Shown here one piece after another: positions 8,191 through 17,226 of a DNA stretch of 64,000 nt; position 1 is the stretch's first letter; the number at the start of each line of letters is the position of its first letter. The stretch covers positions 108,869 through 172,868 of the forward strand of contig JAFSGE010000035.1 of assembly GCA_017434885.1 (NCBI GenBank). Direction: 5' to 3'. Source of the DNA: Lachnospiraceae bacterium (GTDB lineage: Bacteria > Bacillota > Clostridia > Lachnospirales > Lachnospiraceae). Made by a program: the position numbers and the translations under genes. The notes below the pieces were generated by a model. The model was not told the DNA's origin. It did no database searches and saw only the letters and a list, made by a program, of their open reading frames with translations.

Positions 8191-9827
8191 CTGCCTCCGA
8201 TAAATTCCCTGCAAATAGAGTTATTGGGAACATTGTGGCTGTCAATTCCCTGGAAATATTCCAAAAACTTGAGCAGTCTCTTTGCCTCATAAAACTCCGG
8301 CTCCTCTTCCTTGATGCCGAGCAACAGCGGTTCCGCATACTGCTTTATTACAGAAAGTTCATAAATTAAAACTGAATTAAACATTTCATCAGCGCTTTCC
8401 TGATAAGGGAAGATATACTGTTCTTCTCCTCTTCTTACGGAAGGCCACATTTCTATGGTTCGTCTTGCTGAAGACCCTCTGGTGCGTGCATCCCTGACCA
8501 TTCTGCGAAGCAATCTGCCGTCTGTTGTGGGAATTCTGTTATGCTCATCTACATTCAGACTGGTTAATGCGCTGATATAAATTTTGAATTTACTCTCATC
8601 CGGCATAGAATGAGTGGTTGCCGGATTTAACCCGTGAATTCCTTCAATCACCAGAATATCTTCCGGACCAAGCTGCTTAAAGTTACCGTTATATTCCCTC
8701 TTGCCTGTTTTAAAGTTAAACTTTGGCAGTTCAACTCTCTCTCCGTTAAGAAGGCGGTTCATATCTTCATTAAACTGCTCAATATCAATAGCTTCCAGAC
8801 ACTCAAAATTGTAATCGCCGTTTTCATCTCTGGGCGTTTTTTCCCTGTCTACAAAGTAATCATCCAATGCAATGGGATGCGGAATCATACCATAACTGCG
8901 AAGCTGAATGGACAATCTGTGTGAAAACGTAGTTTTTCCGGAGGAAGACGGACCTGCTATCAGGACAAATTTTACGTTTTTCCGCTCTACAATTTCCTTT
9001 GCGATTTCGCCTATTCTTCTCTCCTGCAGTGCTTCCTGCACAAGAATCATATCGCTGATACCGCCTTCACAAATCACATTATTCAAATCACCTACGGAAT
9101 CAATTCCCATCATTTCTCCCCACAAAGAAGAAGTTTTTAGTGTATGGAACAATTTCTCCCTGGGCTCAAAATACGCAATTTTATCGGGCTCACTTGAACT
9201 TGGTATCAAAAGCAGGATTCCGTTTTCGTACAGCATCAGGTCAAAATATTTTAAATAGCCTGTGCTCGGAAGCATAAATCCATAATAATAATCATAATAC
9301 CCGTCCAGACAATACACATTTACAAAAGAACTTCTTCTGTAACGGAACAATTTCTCTTTATCCTTCATGTTTTGTCTGCGGAAAATTGCCTTAGCTTCGT
9401 CAAGGGGATACGATTTCTTGGTAATGGGAATATCAGCTTCTACCAGTTCACACATTCTGCAATTAATCTGTTTTACAATATCATTTGTCAGTTTTTCCTC
9501 CATCTTTACGTCAAGATAATATCCCTGACCGATGGCAAATTCAACCTTCAGCTTTTGCAGCTTATCGCCCAGCACATCATGAGTTGCTTTAATCAAAGTC
9601 ATAAGTGCCGTTCTGACATAAGTTTTATGTCCGCTACTGTCCTTGTAAGTCAGAAATTTCAATTCACAGTCTTTATTCGCTGTTTTGAATAATTCCCTGA
9701 TTTTACCGTTTTCCAGCACCAACGCAATCATATCATCATATTGTGCCCCATATTCCTTCGCAATAGACTCATAGGTAGTCCCTTTGGGGTAGTTCTTGGC
9801 AATTCCGTCAATTGTAATTGTAACCAT
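8175..9827 (-). CDS. Nucleoside kinase with TGS and ThrRS-like N-terminal domains
   Basis: A 550-residue protein of a clostridial family joining a TGS domain (about residues 1-60), a region resembling the threonyl-tRNA synthetase second additional domain (about 65-190, with FAIGQGYYLD), and a C-terminal uridine-kinase-like P-loop kinase. The Walker A motif is GPSSSGKTT (about 292-300); ALDDYFVDREKTP and VIEGIHGLNP match uridine kinases. The editing-type histidine pair of ThrRS (HxxxH) is not kept, so tRNA editing is unlikely. It probably phosphorylates uridine/cytidine or a related nucleoside. It follows trmK on the same strand and carries the rnpB promoter in its 3' end. Confidence 0.85.
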   Translation of the reverse strand: MVTITIDGIAKNYPKGTTYESIAKEYGAQYDDMIALVLENGKIRELFKTANKDCELKFLTYKDSSGHKTYVRTALMTLIKATHDVLGDKLQKLKVEFAIGQGYYLDVKMEEKLTNDIVKQINCRMCELVEADIPITKKSYPLDEAKAIFRRQNMKDKEKLFRYRRSSFVNVYCLDGYYDYYYGFMLPSTGYLKYFDLMLYENGILLLIPSSSEPDKIAYFEPREKLFHTLKTSSLWGEMMGIDSVGDLNNVICEGGISDMILVQEALQERRIGEIAKEIVERKNVKFVLIAGPSSSGKTTFSHRLSIQLRSYGMIPHPIALDDYFVDREKTPRDENGDYNFECLEAIDIEQFNEDMNRLLNGERVELPKFNFKTGKREYNGNFKQLGPEDILVIEGIHGLNPATTHSMPDESKFKIYISALTSLNVDEHNRIPTTDGRLLRRMVRDARTRGSSARRTIEMWPSVRRGEEQYIFPYQESADEMFNSVLIYELSVIKQYAEPLLLGIKEEEPEFYEAKRLLKFLEYFQGIDSHNVPNNSICREFIGGSCFPV

Positions 9828-9839
9828 AGGCTTCTCCCT

Positions 9840-10625
9840 TCAATACCACATTCGAACCGCATCATTTAATAACACCAGTTCTTTTTCAATTTCCTGCTTT
9901 CTCAGCAAAAGCTTTTCTTTTTGCTCCTGCTTATTTAGTCCCTCCAAAATACCTTCTTTTACTGTAATTTCCTGTCTGATATAAGATAACAGTACCTGAT
10001 TTTTCTCTTGTAAGAGAAGCGGTCCGAGTAAATCCTCCATTTCCGTAATCTTCCGATTTTCTTCTCCGGACACCGAAGTATTTTTTCCGCATTCTTCCTT
10101 TCCCATGCTCTCCCCAACCTGAGCAAAGTCAGAAAATTTTCTCACCTTCATCATGGGATAATATTTTCCGTCTTCTAAAATCATAGTTTCTTTTTCCCAA
10201 AGATATCCCTTTTCCCTCAAATATTTACGGAAAAGTTTCAATTCTGACTGGGGTTGTAAAATAAGCTCCTTAAAATCCGCTGTTTTATCAGGTTCTCTCT
10301 CTAAAATTTTCATAAGCAGTCTTCCGCCCATACCGGCGCAGAGAAGTGTATCCGCTTCTCCCTTCCGGTATTCCAAAAGACCGTCTGAAAGACGTAACTG
10401 TATGTAATCCTCCATCCCGTACTGCTTCACATGCTCCGTTGCGCGAAGCAGAGGACCTTTATTGACGTCCATGGCAAGCACGCCGGGGGATATTCCTGCC
10501 TGTATCAGATAAATTGATACATAACCGTGGTCACACCCCACATCACAAACCCGGTTTCCCGGCGACACCATATCTGCCACAGCCTGCATGCGTGCAGATA
10601 ATTCCACCTGTCTGCTCATAGACAT
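9840..10625 (-). CDS. trmK: tRNA (adenine-22-N1)-methyltransferase TrmK
   Basis: SAM-dependent Rossmann methyltransferase making m1A22 in tRNA. The SAM-binding loop VCDVGCDHGYVSIYL is near residue 30, followed by AMDVNKGPL, AGMGGRLL and the family motif LILQPQSELKLFRKYL. The C-terminal coiled region (about residues 195-255, rich in Glu/Lys/Leu) is normal for TrmK. It starts five bases after the rpoD stop, and rpoD-trmK adjacency is conserved in Firmicutes. It has a somewhat extended linker around residues 165-195. Confidence 0.88.
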   Translation of the reverse strand: MSMSRQVELSARMQAVADMVSPGNRVCDVGCDHGYVSIYLIQAGISPGVLAMDVNKGPLLRATEHVKQYGMEDYIQLRLSDGLLEYRKGEADTLLCAGMGGRLLMKILEREPDKTADFKELILQPQSELKLFRKYLREKGYLWEKETMILEDGKYYPMMKVRKFSDFAQVGESMGKEECGKNTSVSGEENRKITEMEDLLGPLLLQEKNQVLLSYIRQEITVKEGILEGLNKQEQKEKLLLRKQEIEKELVLLNDAVRMWY

Positions 10626-10630
10626 CTTCC

Positions 10631-11740
10631 TTAATCCAAATAGTCTTTTAACTTGCGGCTTCTGCTGGGATGGCGTAATTTACGAAGTGCCTTTGCCTCA
10701 ATCTGTCTGATACGCTCTCTGGTAACATTAAATTCCTTACCAACCTCTTCCAGTGTTCTGGCTCTTCCGTCATCTAAGCCAAAACGAAGACGAAGCACCT
10801 TCTGTTCTCTCTCTGTCAGTGTTCCGAGAACCTCCACAAGCTGTTCCTTTAACAACGTAAATGCTGCTGCATCCGCAGGCACAGGTACATTGTCATCCTG
10901 AATAAAATCTCCCAAATGGGAATCTTCTTCTTCACCGATAGGGGTCTCCAGAGAAACAGGCTCTTGGGAAATTTTAAGAATTTCTCTTACTCTCTCTACC
11001 GGCAGATTCATCTCTTCCGCAATTTCTTCCGGGGTAGCTTCACGACCAAGCTCCTGAAGTAACTGTCTGCTGACACGAATCAGTTTGTTAATGGTTTCTA
11101 CCATATGCACGGGAATACGGATTGTTCTCGCCTGATCCGCAATGGCTCTTGTGATTGCCTGACGAATCCACCATGTTGCATAAGTGGAGAACTTGTATCC
11201 TTTACGGTAATCAAACTTTTCTACCGCCTTAATCAGACCCAAATTTCCTTCCTGAATCAGGTCAAGGAACAGCATACCTCTGCCCACATATCTCTTGGCA
11301 ATACTTACTACAAGACGAAGGTTTGCTTCTGCAAGACGCTTCTTTGCCTCCTGATCTCCCTCCTCCATCTTCTGTGCCAGTTCAATTTCCTCATCTGCAC
11401 TTAAAAGGGGTACTTTACCGATTTCCTTGAGGTACATTCTGACAGGGTCCTCAATACTGACGCCTTCCGGTATGGAAAGGTCAAGGTTTTCCATATCGAC
11501 TTCATCTTCATCGGTGAGGATGATTTCTTCATCATCCACATCCTCCTCCGTAATACGAAGTACATCTACGCCGCCCTGTTCCAAATACTCAACGACCTTC
11601 TCAATTTGTTCTTCTCCCAATGCCATGTCTGTAAAATAATCAGCAATTTCCTGATATTCCAGAACATTCTTTTTCTTCTTGGCAACTGCTAAAAGACTTT
11701 TTACTTTCTCGTCCAGCTTTGCCTGTACGTTTTCGTCCAT
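10631..11740 (-). CDS. rpoD: Primary sigma factor SigA (RpoD)
   Basis: Housekeeping sigma factor, 369 residues. An acidic N-terminal region 1.1 (residues 1-90) is followed by region 1.2 ([16 protein letters not shown]), region 2 ([20 protein letters not shown], then [18 protein letters not shown] for -10 recognition) and region 4 ([20 protein letters not shown]) for -35 recognition. It lies downstream of dnaG and upstream of trmK, the classic macromolecular-synthesis arrangement. Promoters in this window with TTGACA-17-TATAAT spacing fit its expected specificity. Confidence 0.97.
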   Translation of the reverse strand: MDENVQAKLDEKVKSLLAVAKKKKNVLEYQEIADYFTDMALGEEQIEKVVEYLEQGGVDVLRITEEDVDDEEIILTDEDEVDMENLDLSIPEGVSIEDPVRMYLKEIGKVPLLSADEEIELAQKMEEGDQEAKKRLAEANLRLVVSIAKRYVGRGMLFLDLIQEGNLGLIKAVEKFDYRKGYKFSTYATWWIRQAITRAIADQARTIRIPVHMVETINKLIRVSRQLLQELGREATPEEIAEEMNLPVERVREILKISQEPVSLETPIGEEEDSHLGDFIQDDNVPVPADAAAFTLLKEQLVEVLGTLTEREQKVLRLRFGLDDGRARTLEEVGKEFNVTRERIRQIEAKALRKLRHPSRSRKLKDYLD

Positions 11741-11791
11741 TCTTAGGTTCCATCCTTCCTGCTTTATTACTAATTTAATTATAGTCTGACC

Positions 11792-13564
11792 TTAATCCAG
11801 TGAAATATGCGTTTTGCTAAGTTCTTCCAACGCTTTTTTTCCTGCAATTACCTGGTTCAATGCCGAAACATCGCTTCCAAGCTGCTGTGAAAAATACTCA
11901 TAACTGTTGCGCTTCACCGCCAAAACGATATCATGGAAGGCTTTTTCCTGCTCACCTCTGGTAGTCAGCTCATTTAATTTGGTGTTAAAGACACTCGCTG
12001 CTTCCCTTTGCTCCTCCTCATCAGAAAACAAACTGATGATGGCTGCGGGATTCATTGTATTCTGCTCCAGATCTGCAAAAAGCCTTTCAGCCACTTTTTT
12101 ATATAAATCCTCGGTAAAATCATCCGTGGAAATATATTTCTTAATTTTATGATACAAGGGCGGTTCTTCTACAAGCCATGTAAGCAGAAGTCTCTGAGAC
12201 TTCTTTCGGCTCTCCTCCGGGGTGTTTTTCTTTTGGATTCCTGATTTCGGCCGCTCTGCCGGTTTGGCAAATCCTGTCTGTGCCGCATAAGATAACACCA
12301 GTTTTTTTAAATTTTGTACGCCGATTGCGTACTTATCCGCCACTGCCTGTATATAATTGTCCCGCTCCACTTCTTCCGAAAAACCACATAGTTTCTTGGC
12401 AATTTCCCTGTAAAATTTGGTTTTTGATTCCGGGTCGTTTAAATCGTAATCTCTTTGTAACATTCGGATTTCAAAGAAGAAGCTGTTTTCTGCCGCTTTT
12501 ATCCGTTCCTCAAAGGCCTCTGTTCCTTTATTTTTGATAAATTCATCAGGGTCTTTATAAGGTTCTAAATTCAGCACCTTGCCGGTAAGTCCCGCCTCCT
12601 TTAATATGCCAATGGCTCTTAGAGCTGCGGTAGTTCCTGCACCATCGCTGTCATAAGCAAGAATTACTTCCTCGGTATAACGTTTCAGCAAGGAAGCCTG
12701 TCCCTCTGTGAATGCTGTTCCCAAGGATGCGACTGCCTGGGTAAATCCTGCCTGATGCATGGCTATTACATCCATATAACCCTCGCAAAGAATTATATTA
12801 TTCTTACGGGAGGTTCTGGCATAATTAAGTCCGTACAAATTACGGCTCTTATCAAAAACCATGGTCTCCGGTGAATTTAAATATTTCGGTTTGGCATCTC
12901 CCATTACTCTGCCGCCGAATCCGATTACCCTGTGGTTAATATCCTGTATGGGAAACATGACTCTGTTCCAAAACTTGTCATGCATACCGTACTTTTCATC
13001 AAAGCTTGCAAGTCCTGCTTCCTGAATCAGCTTGTCCTCATACCCTTTTGATTTCAAATACTTCACTAAATCGTCACTGCTTACATTGGCAAATCCGAGT
13101 CCGAATTTTTTGATGGTTTCATCGGAAAGCTGTCTCTTCCGCAAATATCCGTAACCGTCCTTCCCTTTATCACTCCTAAGCTGATAAAAGAAATATTTGG
13201 CCGCCTCCTTATTTACTTCCAAAAGCCTGCTTCGCTTGCTTTCCTTCTTCTTCATCTCCTCGGTGTATTCTGCTTCCGGCAGGGAAACTCCTGCTTTCTG
13301 TGCCAGATGCTTAATTGCTTCCGGAAAAGAATAGTTCTCATATTCCATTACAAAGGTAAATACATTTCCCCCTGCGCCGCACCCGAAGCAATAATACATC
13401 TGCCTGCTCGGCGACACGGAAAAGGAAGGAGATTTCTCGTTGTGAAACGGGCATAACCCAAAATAACTGCTTCCTTTTTTCTGGATTTTAACGTATCCGG
13501 AAACTACATCCACTATGTCATTTTTCATTCGTACTTCTTCTACCAGTTCATCCGGATAATACAT
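11792..13564 (-). CDS. dnaG: DNA primase
   Basis: Synthesises RNA primers at the replication fork. From the ATG at 13564 (GGAGG six bases ahead) the protein has 590 residues. The CHC2 zinc finger uses Cys38, His41, Cys59 and Cys62 (CPFHNEKSPSF and YYCFGCG). The TOPRIM catalytic part shows NIILCEGYMDVIAMHQAG and AYDSDGAG. The C-terminal helical region should bind DnaB helicase. Longer frame versions reach into dgt and have no ribosome site. The start lies 22 bases after the dgt stop. Confidence 0.95.
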   Translation of the reverse strand: MYYPDELVEEVRMKNDIVDVVSGYVKIQKKGSSYFGLCPFHNEKSPSFSVSPSRQMYYCFGCGAGGNVFTFVMEYENYSFPEAIKHLAQKAGVSLPEAEYTEEMKKKESKRSRLLEVNKEAAKYFFYQLRSDKGKDGYGYLRKRQLSDETIKKFGLGFANVSSDDLVKYLKSKGYEDKLIQEAGLASFDEKYGMHDKFWNRVMFPIQDINHRVIGFGGRVMGDAKPKYLNSPETMVFDKSRNLYGLNYARTSRKNNIILCEGYMDVIAMHQAGFTQAVASLGTAFTEGQASLLKRYTEEVILAYDSDGAGTTAALRAIGILKEAGLTGKVLNLEPYKDPDEFIKNKGTEAFEERIKAAENSFFFEIRMLQRDYDLNDPESKTKFYREIAKKLCGFSEEVERDNYIQAVADKYAIGVQNLKKLVLSYAAQTGFAKPAERPKSGIQKKNTPEESRKKSQRLLLTWLVEEPPLYHKIKKYISTDDFTEDLYKKVAERLFADLEQNTMNPAAIISLFSDEEEQREAASVFNTKLNELTTRGEQEKAFHDIVLAVKRNSYEYFSQQLGSDVSALNQVIAGKKALEELSKTHISLD

Positions 13565-13586
13565 ATCTTCCTCCAAAAAAATCACA

Positions 13587-14591
13587 CTACAGCTGCCACG
13601 ACTTGGGAATATAAATTTCCTCATATTTTGATATGGCAAACCGGTCTGTCATGGCTGCTATGTAGTCACATACAATCTTTTCTTCCGGCTCCCCTTTTTT
13701 TATCAGATTAATCCAGTCATCTGACAAAAGTTCCAGATGGTGGCGATAATAACTGAACAAGGTCTGTACCAGCATTTCTGCCTTACCTTCTTCACTTTTG
13801 GCTTCTTTATTCTGATAGACACGTTCAAACATGAACTGCCGCAGTTTCTTCATCGCGTCGGCAACAGGCGGCGACATCATAATGTCATCCTTGCCGTAGC
13901 TGGTACTTACAATATCATGAATAAAATGATCAAGTCTCTCACCTGTGGTATAGCCGATTACATCGCTGATTTCCTTCGGCACATCTGATTCCTTCAGAAT
14001 ACCGGCGCGGATGGCATCGTCCATATCATGATGCACGTAAGCAATTTTATCGGAAAATCTGACGATTTTCCCCTCCAAAGTAGCCGGCATTCCTTTGGTC
14101 TGGTGATTGCGGATACCGTCTCTGACTTCATAGGTAAGATTTAATCCCTGTCCGCTTTTTTCCAAAAGATCAACAATTCGTACGCTCTGGTCACTGTGGG
14201 TAAAGCCGTAAGGACAGACTGCATTCAGCGCCCTCTCTCCCGCATGTCCGAAGGGTGTATGACCCAAATCGTGCCCCAGGGCAATTGCCTCTACCAAATC
14301 TTCATTCATGCGAAGCGCCTTGGCAATGGTTCTGGCATTTTGGGAAACCTCAAGAGTATGAGTTAATCTGGTTCTGTAATGGTCACCCTCAGGAGTCAGA
14401 AACACCTGTGTCTTATCTTTTAAGCGGCGAAACGACTTTGAATGAAGGATTCTGTCTCTGTCTCTTTGATAAACAGGTCTGATATCACACTGTTCTTCGG
14501 GTCTGAGACGTCCTTTTGTATCTACACTGTGAGCCGCATAGGGACTTAAACTTTCTTTTTCCAAATTCTCAAGACTTTCGCGGATATTCAT
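13587..14591 (-). CDS. dgt: Deoxyguanosinetriphosphate triphosphohydrolase-like HD protein
   Basis: HD-domain dNTP triphosphohydrolase, 334 residues. Metal ligands are visible in RLTHTLEVSQ, GHDLGHTPFGHAGE and the later FSDKIAYVHHD. N-terminal sequences SKSFRRLKDKTQVF and DHYRTRL match the family. The ATG at 14591 has AGGAG six bases before it; the in-frame ATG at 14609 has none. Dgt-dnaG-rpoD is a conserved clostridial order, suggesting a link between nucleotide pool control and replication initiation. Confidence 0.9.
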   Translation of the reverse strand: MNIRESLENLEKESLSPYAAHSVDTKGRLRPEEQCDIRPVYQRDRDRILHSKSFRRLKDKTQVFLTPEGDHYRTRLTHTLEVSQNARTIAKALRMNEDLVEAIALGHDLGHTPFGHAGERALNAVCPYGFTHSDQSVRIVDLLEKSGQGLNLTYEVRDGIRNHQTKGMPATLEGKIVRFSDKIAYVHHDMDDAIRAGILKESDVPKEISDVIGYTTGERLDHFIHDIVSTSYGKDDIMMSPPVADAMKKLRQFMFERVYQNKEAKSEEGKAEMLVQTLFSYYRHHLELLSDDWINLIKKGEPEEKIVCDYIAAMTDRFAISKYEEIYIPKSWQL

Positions 14592-14708
14592 TGTTTTCTC
14601 CTGTGTCATGCAAATTTCTTACAAAGTTCCTAGTTATAATATTCTGCGTGCGGTATCGAAATCCTTTTTTTTACAAAAATTTTTTCTTCCCCGGATAATC
14701 TCTCTGAA

Positions 14709-14731
14709 AAGAAAAAGCCTTAGAGGCTTCT
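14709..14731 (-). terminator. Terminator of the fatty-acid operon
   Basis: On the minus strand AAGCCT-CTA(A)-AGGCTT is followed by TTTCTTTT and overlaps the fabT stop codon, closing the long acpP-to-fabT operon. Confidence 0.65.
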
Positions 14732-15154
14732 TAAATATTTCATAAGATCCTCTAAGGTTTTACCTAAAATTTCTCTCTCTTCTTCGCCGAGCTGTGCAAT
14801 TGCCCCGCGAATCATATTTCTGTGAAACATTGCATGGTGTTCAAACGCCTTTTCGCCCCTTTTAGTCAACGACAGGAGTACCACTCTTTTGTCCTGCGTG
14901 CTTCTTTCCCGATTTACATAACCACTGTCACTCAGTCCGTCAATGGCCTTTGTCAGCGTTCCCATGGTAATATCCAGTTTTCGCGCAATCACAGAACTTG
15001 GCTGCGGTTCTCCCATTCCGATTGCTTCTATTACATGCATATCTGTCACTGTAATATCACTGTATTCCTCTGTAATCAGAGATTTTTCTTCCAAATCCAT
15101 AATGTCATGAAACAGTGATACCAGTAACGTATTCAGCGTTTGATCCAAATCCAT
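14720..15154 (-). CDS. fabT: MarR-family regulator FabT
   Basis: Winged-helix repressor of fatty-acid synthesis, 144 residues from the ATG at 15154 (GAGAGGTG six bases upstream; a GTG at 15163 overlaps that site). Recognition helix region is SSVIARKLDITMGTLTKAID, followed by the wing RERSTQDKRVVLLSLTKRG. FabT homologues bind DNA with a long-chain acyl-ACP co-repressor. Unusually for a regulator it sits at the end, not the start, of the operon, after fabH. Its likely targets are the palindromes at 23649-23711 upstream of acpP. Confidence 0.88.
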   Translation of the reverse strand: MDLDQTLNTLLVSLFHDIMDLEEKSLITEEYSDITVTDMHVIEAIGMGEPQPSSVIARKLDITMGTLTKAIDGLSDSGYVNRERSTQDKRVVLLSLTKRGEKAFEHHAMFHRNMIRGAIAQLGEEEREILGKTLEDLMKYLRSL

Positions 15155-15167
15155 TTTTAACACCTCT

Positions 15168-16130
15168 CTACCAATTTATCAGTGCCGCGCCCCATGTCAG
15201 TCCTGCTCCGAAACCTGCAAGCACTATCTTATCTCCTTTTTCAAGCATTCCCTTTTTGTTAATCTCATCTAACAGTATCGGAACACTTGCCGCAGAAGTA
15301 TTACCGCACATATGAAGATTTGTGGGAAATTTATCCATAGGCTGGTTTAATCTCTTTGCCACAGATTCAATGATACGGACATTTGCCTGATGCAATACAA
15401 AATATTTTACTTCATCAGGATTTACATTCGCTTCACCAAGCACCTTTGTAATTGCTTCCGGTACCGTTCTGACTGCAAACTTAAACACTTCCTGCCCGTT
15501 CATGGATGTATAATCCAGTGCAGTATCATTTTTTACAAAAGGATTGTTTACGGGACGATTGTAACAGGAGAGCACGCCTCCTTTTGCCCCGTCAGAGCCT
15601 TGTGTCATGCTGATAATTCCATCCTCAGCCGCTTCCACGATGGCAGCTCCTGCACCGTCTCCGAAAAGAACACAGGTACTTCTGTCATCCCAGTTCATCA
15701 TCTTGGAAAGTGTTTCTGCACCGATAATCAGTGCCTTTTTAAAAGTGCCTGATGTAAAATATGCATTGGCAATTCCAAGTCCGAATAAAAAGCCGGAACA
15801 TGCTGCGTTGATATCAAAAGCAGTTGCGTTTACTGCCCCCAATGCACTCTGTATTTCACAGGCAGTTGAAGGGAAATGGCGATCTGCCGAAACCGTTCCC
15901 ACCACAATCAAATCAAGTTCATCGGCAGTAGTGTCTGCATCCGCAAGAGCCCGCTTTGCTGCTTCCACTGCCATGGAAGTCGTCGTCTCTTCAATAGCGA
16001 TATGTCTCTGTCCGATACCTGTACGGCTCTTAATCCATTCGTCCGTGGTATCCATTATTTTTTCAAGGTCATGATTCGTTACCACATTGGAAGGCAGATA
16101 GCTTCCGGTTCCGATAATTCTTGCTGTCAT
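15168..16130 (-). CDS. fabH: Beta-ketoacyl-ACP synthase III (FabH)
   Basis: Starts fatty-acid elongation by condensing an acyl-CoA primer with malonyl-ACP. The 320-residue thiolase-fold protein has the catalytic Cys in DINAACSGFLFGL, His in YFVLHQANVRI and Asn in CGNTSAASVP. Start and stop contexts are tight: its ATG overlaps the stop of the upstream FabK-like gene by four bases (ATGA), and fabT begins 13 bases downstream. Confidence 0.96.
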   Translation of the reverse strand: MTARIIGTGSYLPSNVVTNHDLEKIMDTTDEWIKSRTGIGQRHIAIEETTTSMAVEAAKRALADADTTADELDLIVVGTVSADRHFPSTACEIQSALGAVNATAFDINAACSGFLFGLGIANAYFTSGTFKKALIIGAETLSKMMNWDDRSTCVLFGDGAGAAIVEAAEDGIISMTQGSDGAKGGVLSCYNRPVNNPFVKNDTALDYTSMNGQEVFKFAVRTVPEAITKVLGEANVNPDEVKYFVLHQANVRIIESVAKRLNQPMDKFPTNLHMCGNTSAASVPILLDEINKKGMLEKGDKIVLAGFGAGLTWGAALINW

Positions 16131-17191
16131 GACAACTCCTCCTCAAATTCTTTCATAATGTCTGCAACATGCTCAAGCTTTGTAGCTTTATACGCGTTGG
16201 CGCCGCAGAACAATAATCCTTCTTCCGTATTTCCCTTTGCGGAATTCACCAGTGCATCGGTGATACAGTAAGGTATTTCTGCCGGATTGCATTTGGCAAT
16301 GCACTGATGGCACTTTCCTTTTACGATTTCACCTTTTGCCACCTTTTCAAGGAATTTATTGTAAATCGCTCTTCCGGGCATTCCCACAGGACTTTTTACA
16401 ATTCCGATGTCTTCCTTCCCGGCTGCAATATAAGCTTCCTTGTACTTAATATCCGCATCACATTCATAGGTTGTCACAAAACGGGTCGCTACCTGAACAC
16501 CGTCCGCACCCATCTCAATATAAGGACGCGCATCTTTTGCTTCGTATATACCCCCTGCAACAACAACGGGAATTTCCGTATCTTCCTGAGTATCGCGAAC
16601 CCGTCCGATAATCTTTTTTACTTCTTCTTCATAGCATAATGCTTCGATGTCTTCCAGTTCTTCTTTTTTGAATCCCAGATGACCGCCTGCAAGAGGTCCT
16701 TCAATTACTACCATATCGGGAAGTCTGTCATATTTCTTCTTCCAATATTTTGCAATCACATCAAAGGACTTTAAGGAAGATACTATTGGAGCAATTTTGG
16801 TCTTGGAATCCTTTACAAACTGAGGAAGTTCAACAGGAAGGCCCGCGCCTGATATAATCAGGTCAACTCCTGCTTCTACGGCTGCTTTTACATATCTTTC
16901 GTAGAATCTGGTTGCCACCATAATATTAACTGCCACAACGCCGCAGCCTTTGGCAATTTCTTTTGCTTTACCAATTTCTTCCTTTAACACCTGAAGATTT
17001 GTCTCAACAGGATTTTTATCCCATGCAGGATTACGGAATCCGATTTGCGCAGATGAAATCACTCCCACACCGCCGTTTAACGCCACATTTCCTGCCAAAG
17101 AAGAAAGGCTGATACCGACTCCCATTCCGCCCTGTACCACAGGGATTTTTGCTGTCAGTTCTCCGATTTTCAAGCCTGTTTCTCTTTTCAT
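16127..17191 (-). CDS. FabK-like / nitronate monooxygenase-family flavoprotein with Cys-rich tail
   Basis: FMN-dependent TIM-barrel protein of the NPD/FabK family, 354 residues. PVVQGGMGVG at the N-terminus, IISGAGLP, EGPLAGGHLGF and VVVAGGIYEAKDA form the flavin site. It is only distantly similar to the FabK at the operon start and has a C-terminal extension with KCHQCIAKCNPAEIPYC (Cys spaced 2, 3 and 7), which could bind metal or an iron-sulfur cluster. It may be a second enoyl-ACP reductase or an oxidoreductase with another lipid-related substrate. The coding overlap with fabH argues for a role in the same pathway. Confidence 0.75.
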   Translation of the reverse strand: MKRETGLKIGELTAKIPVVQGGMGVGISLSSLAGNVALNGGVGVISSAQIGFRNPAWDKNPVETNLQVLKEEIGKAKEIAKGCGVVAVNIMVATRFYERYVKAAVEAGVDLIISGAGLPVELPQFVKDSKTKIAPIVSSLKSFDVIAKYWKKKYDRLPDMVVIEGPLAGGHLGFKKEELEDIEALCYEEEVKKIIGRVRDTQEDTEIPVVVAGGIYEAKDARPYIEMGADGVQVATRFVTTYECDADIKYKEAYIAAGKEDIGIVKSPVGMPGRAIYNKFLEKVAKGEIVKGKCHQCIAKCNPAEIPYCITDALVNSAKGNTEEGLLFCGANAYKATKLEHVADIMKEFEEELS

Positions 17192-17226
17192 AATCTGTCT
17201 CCTGATACTTAAACTTCAAGTATTCA

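Noticed and set aside
7825-8292. Plus-strand open frame of 155 codons
   Set aside because: It is antisense to the RNase P RNA gene, which explains the sequence completely.
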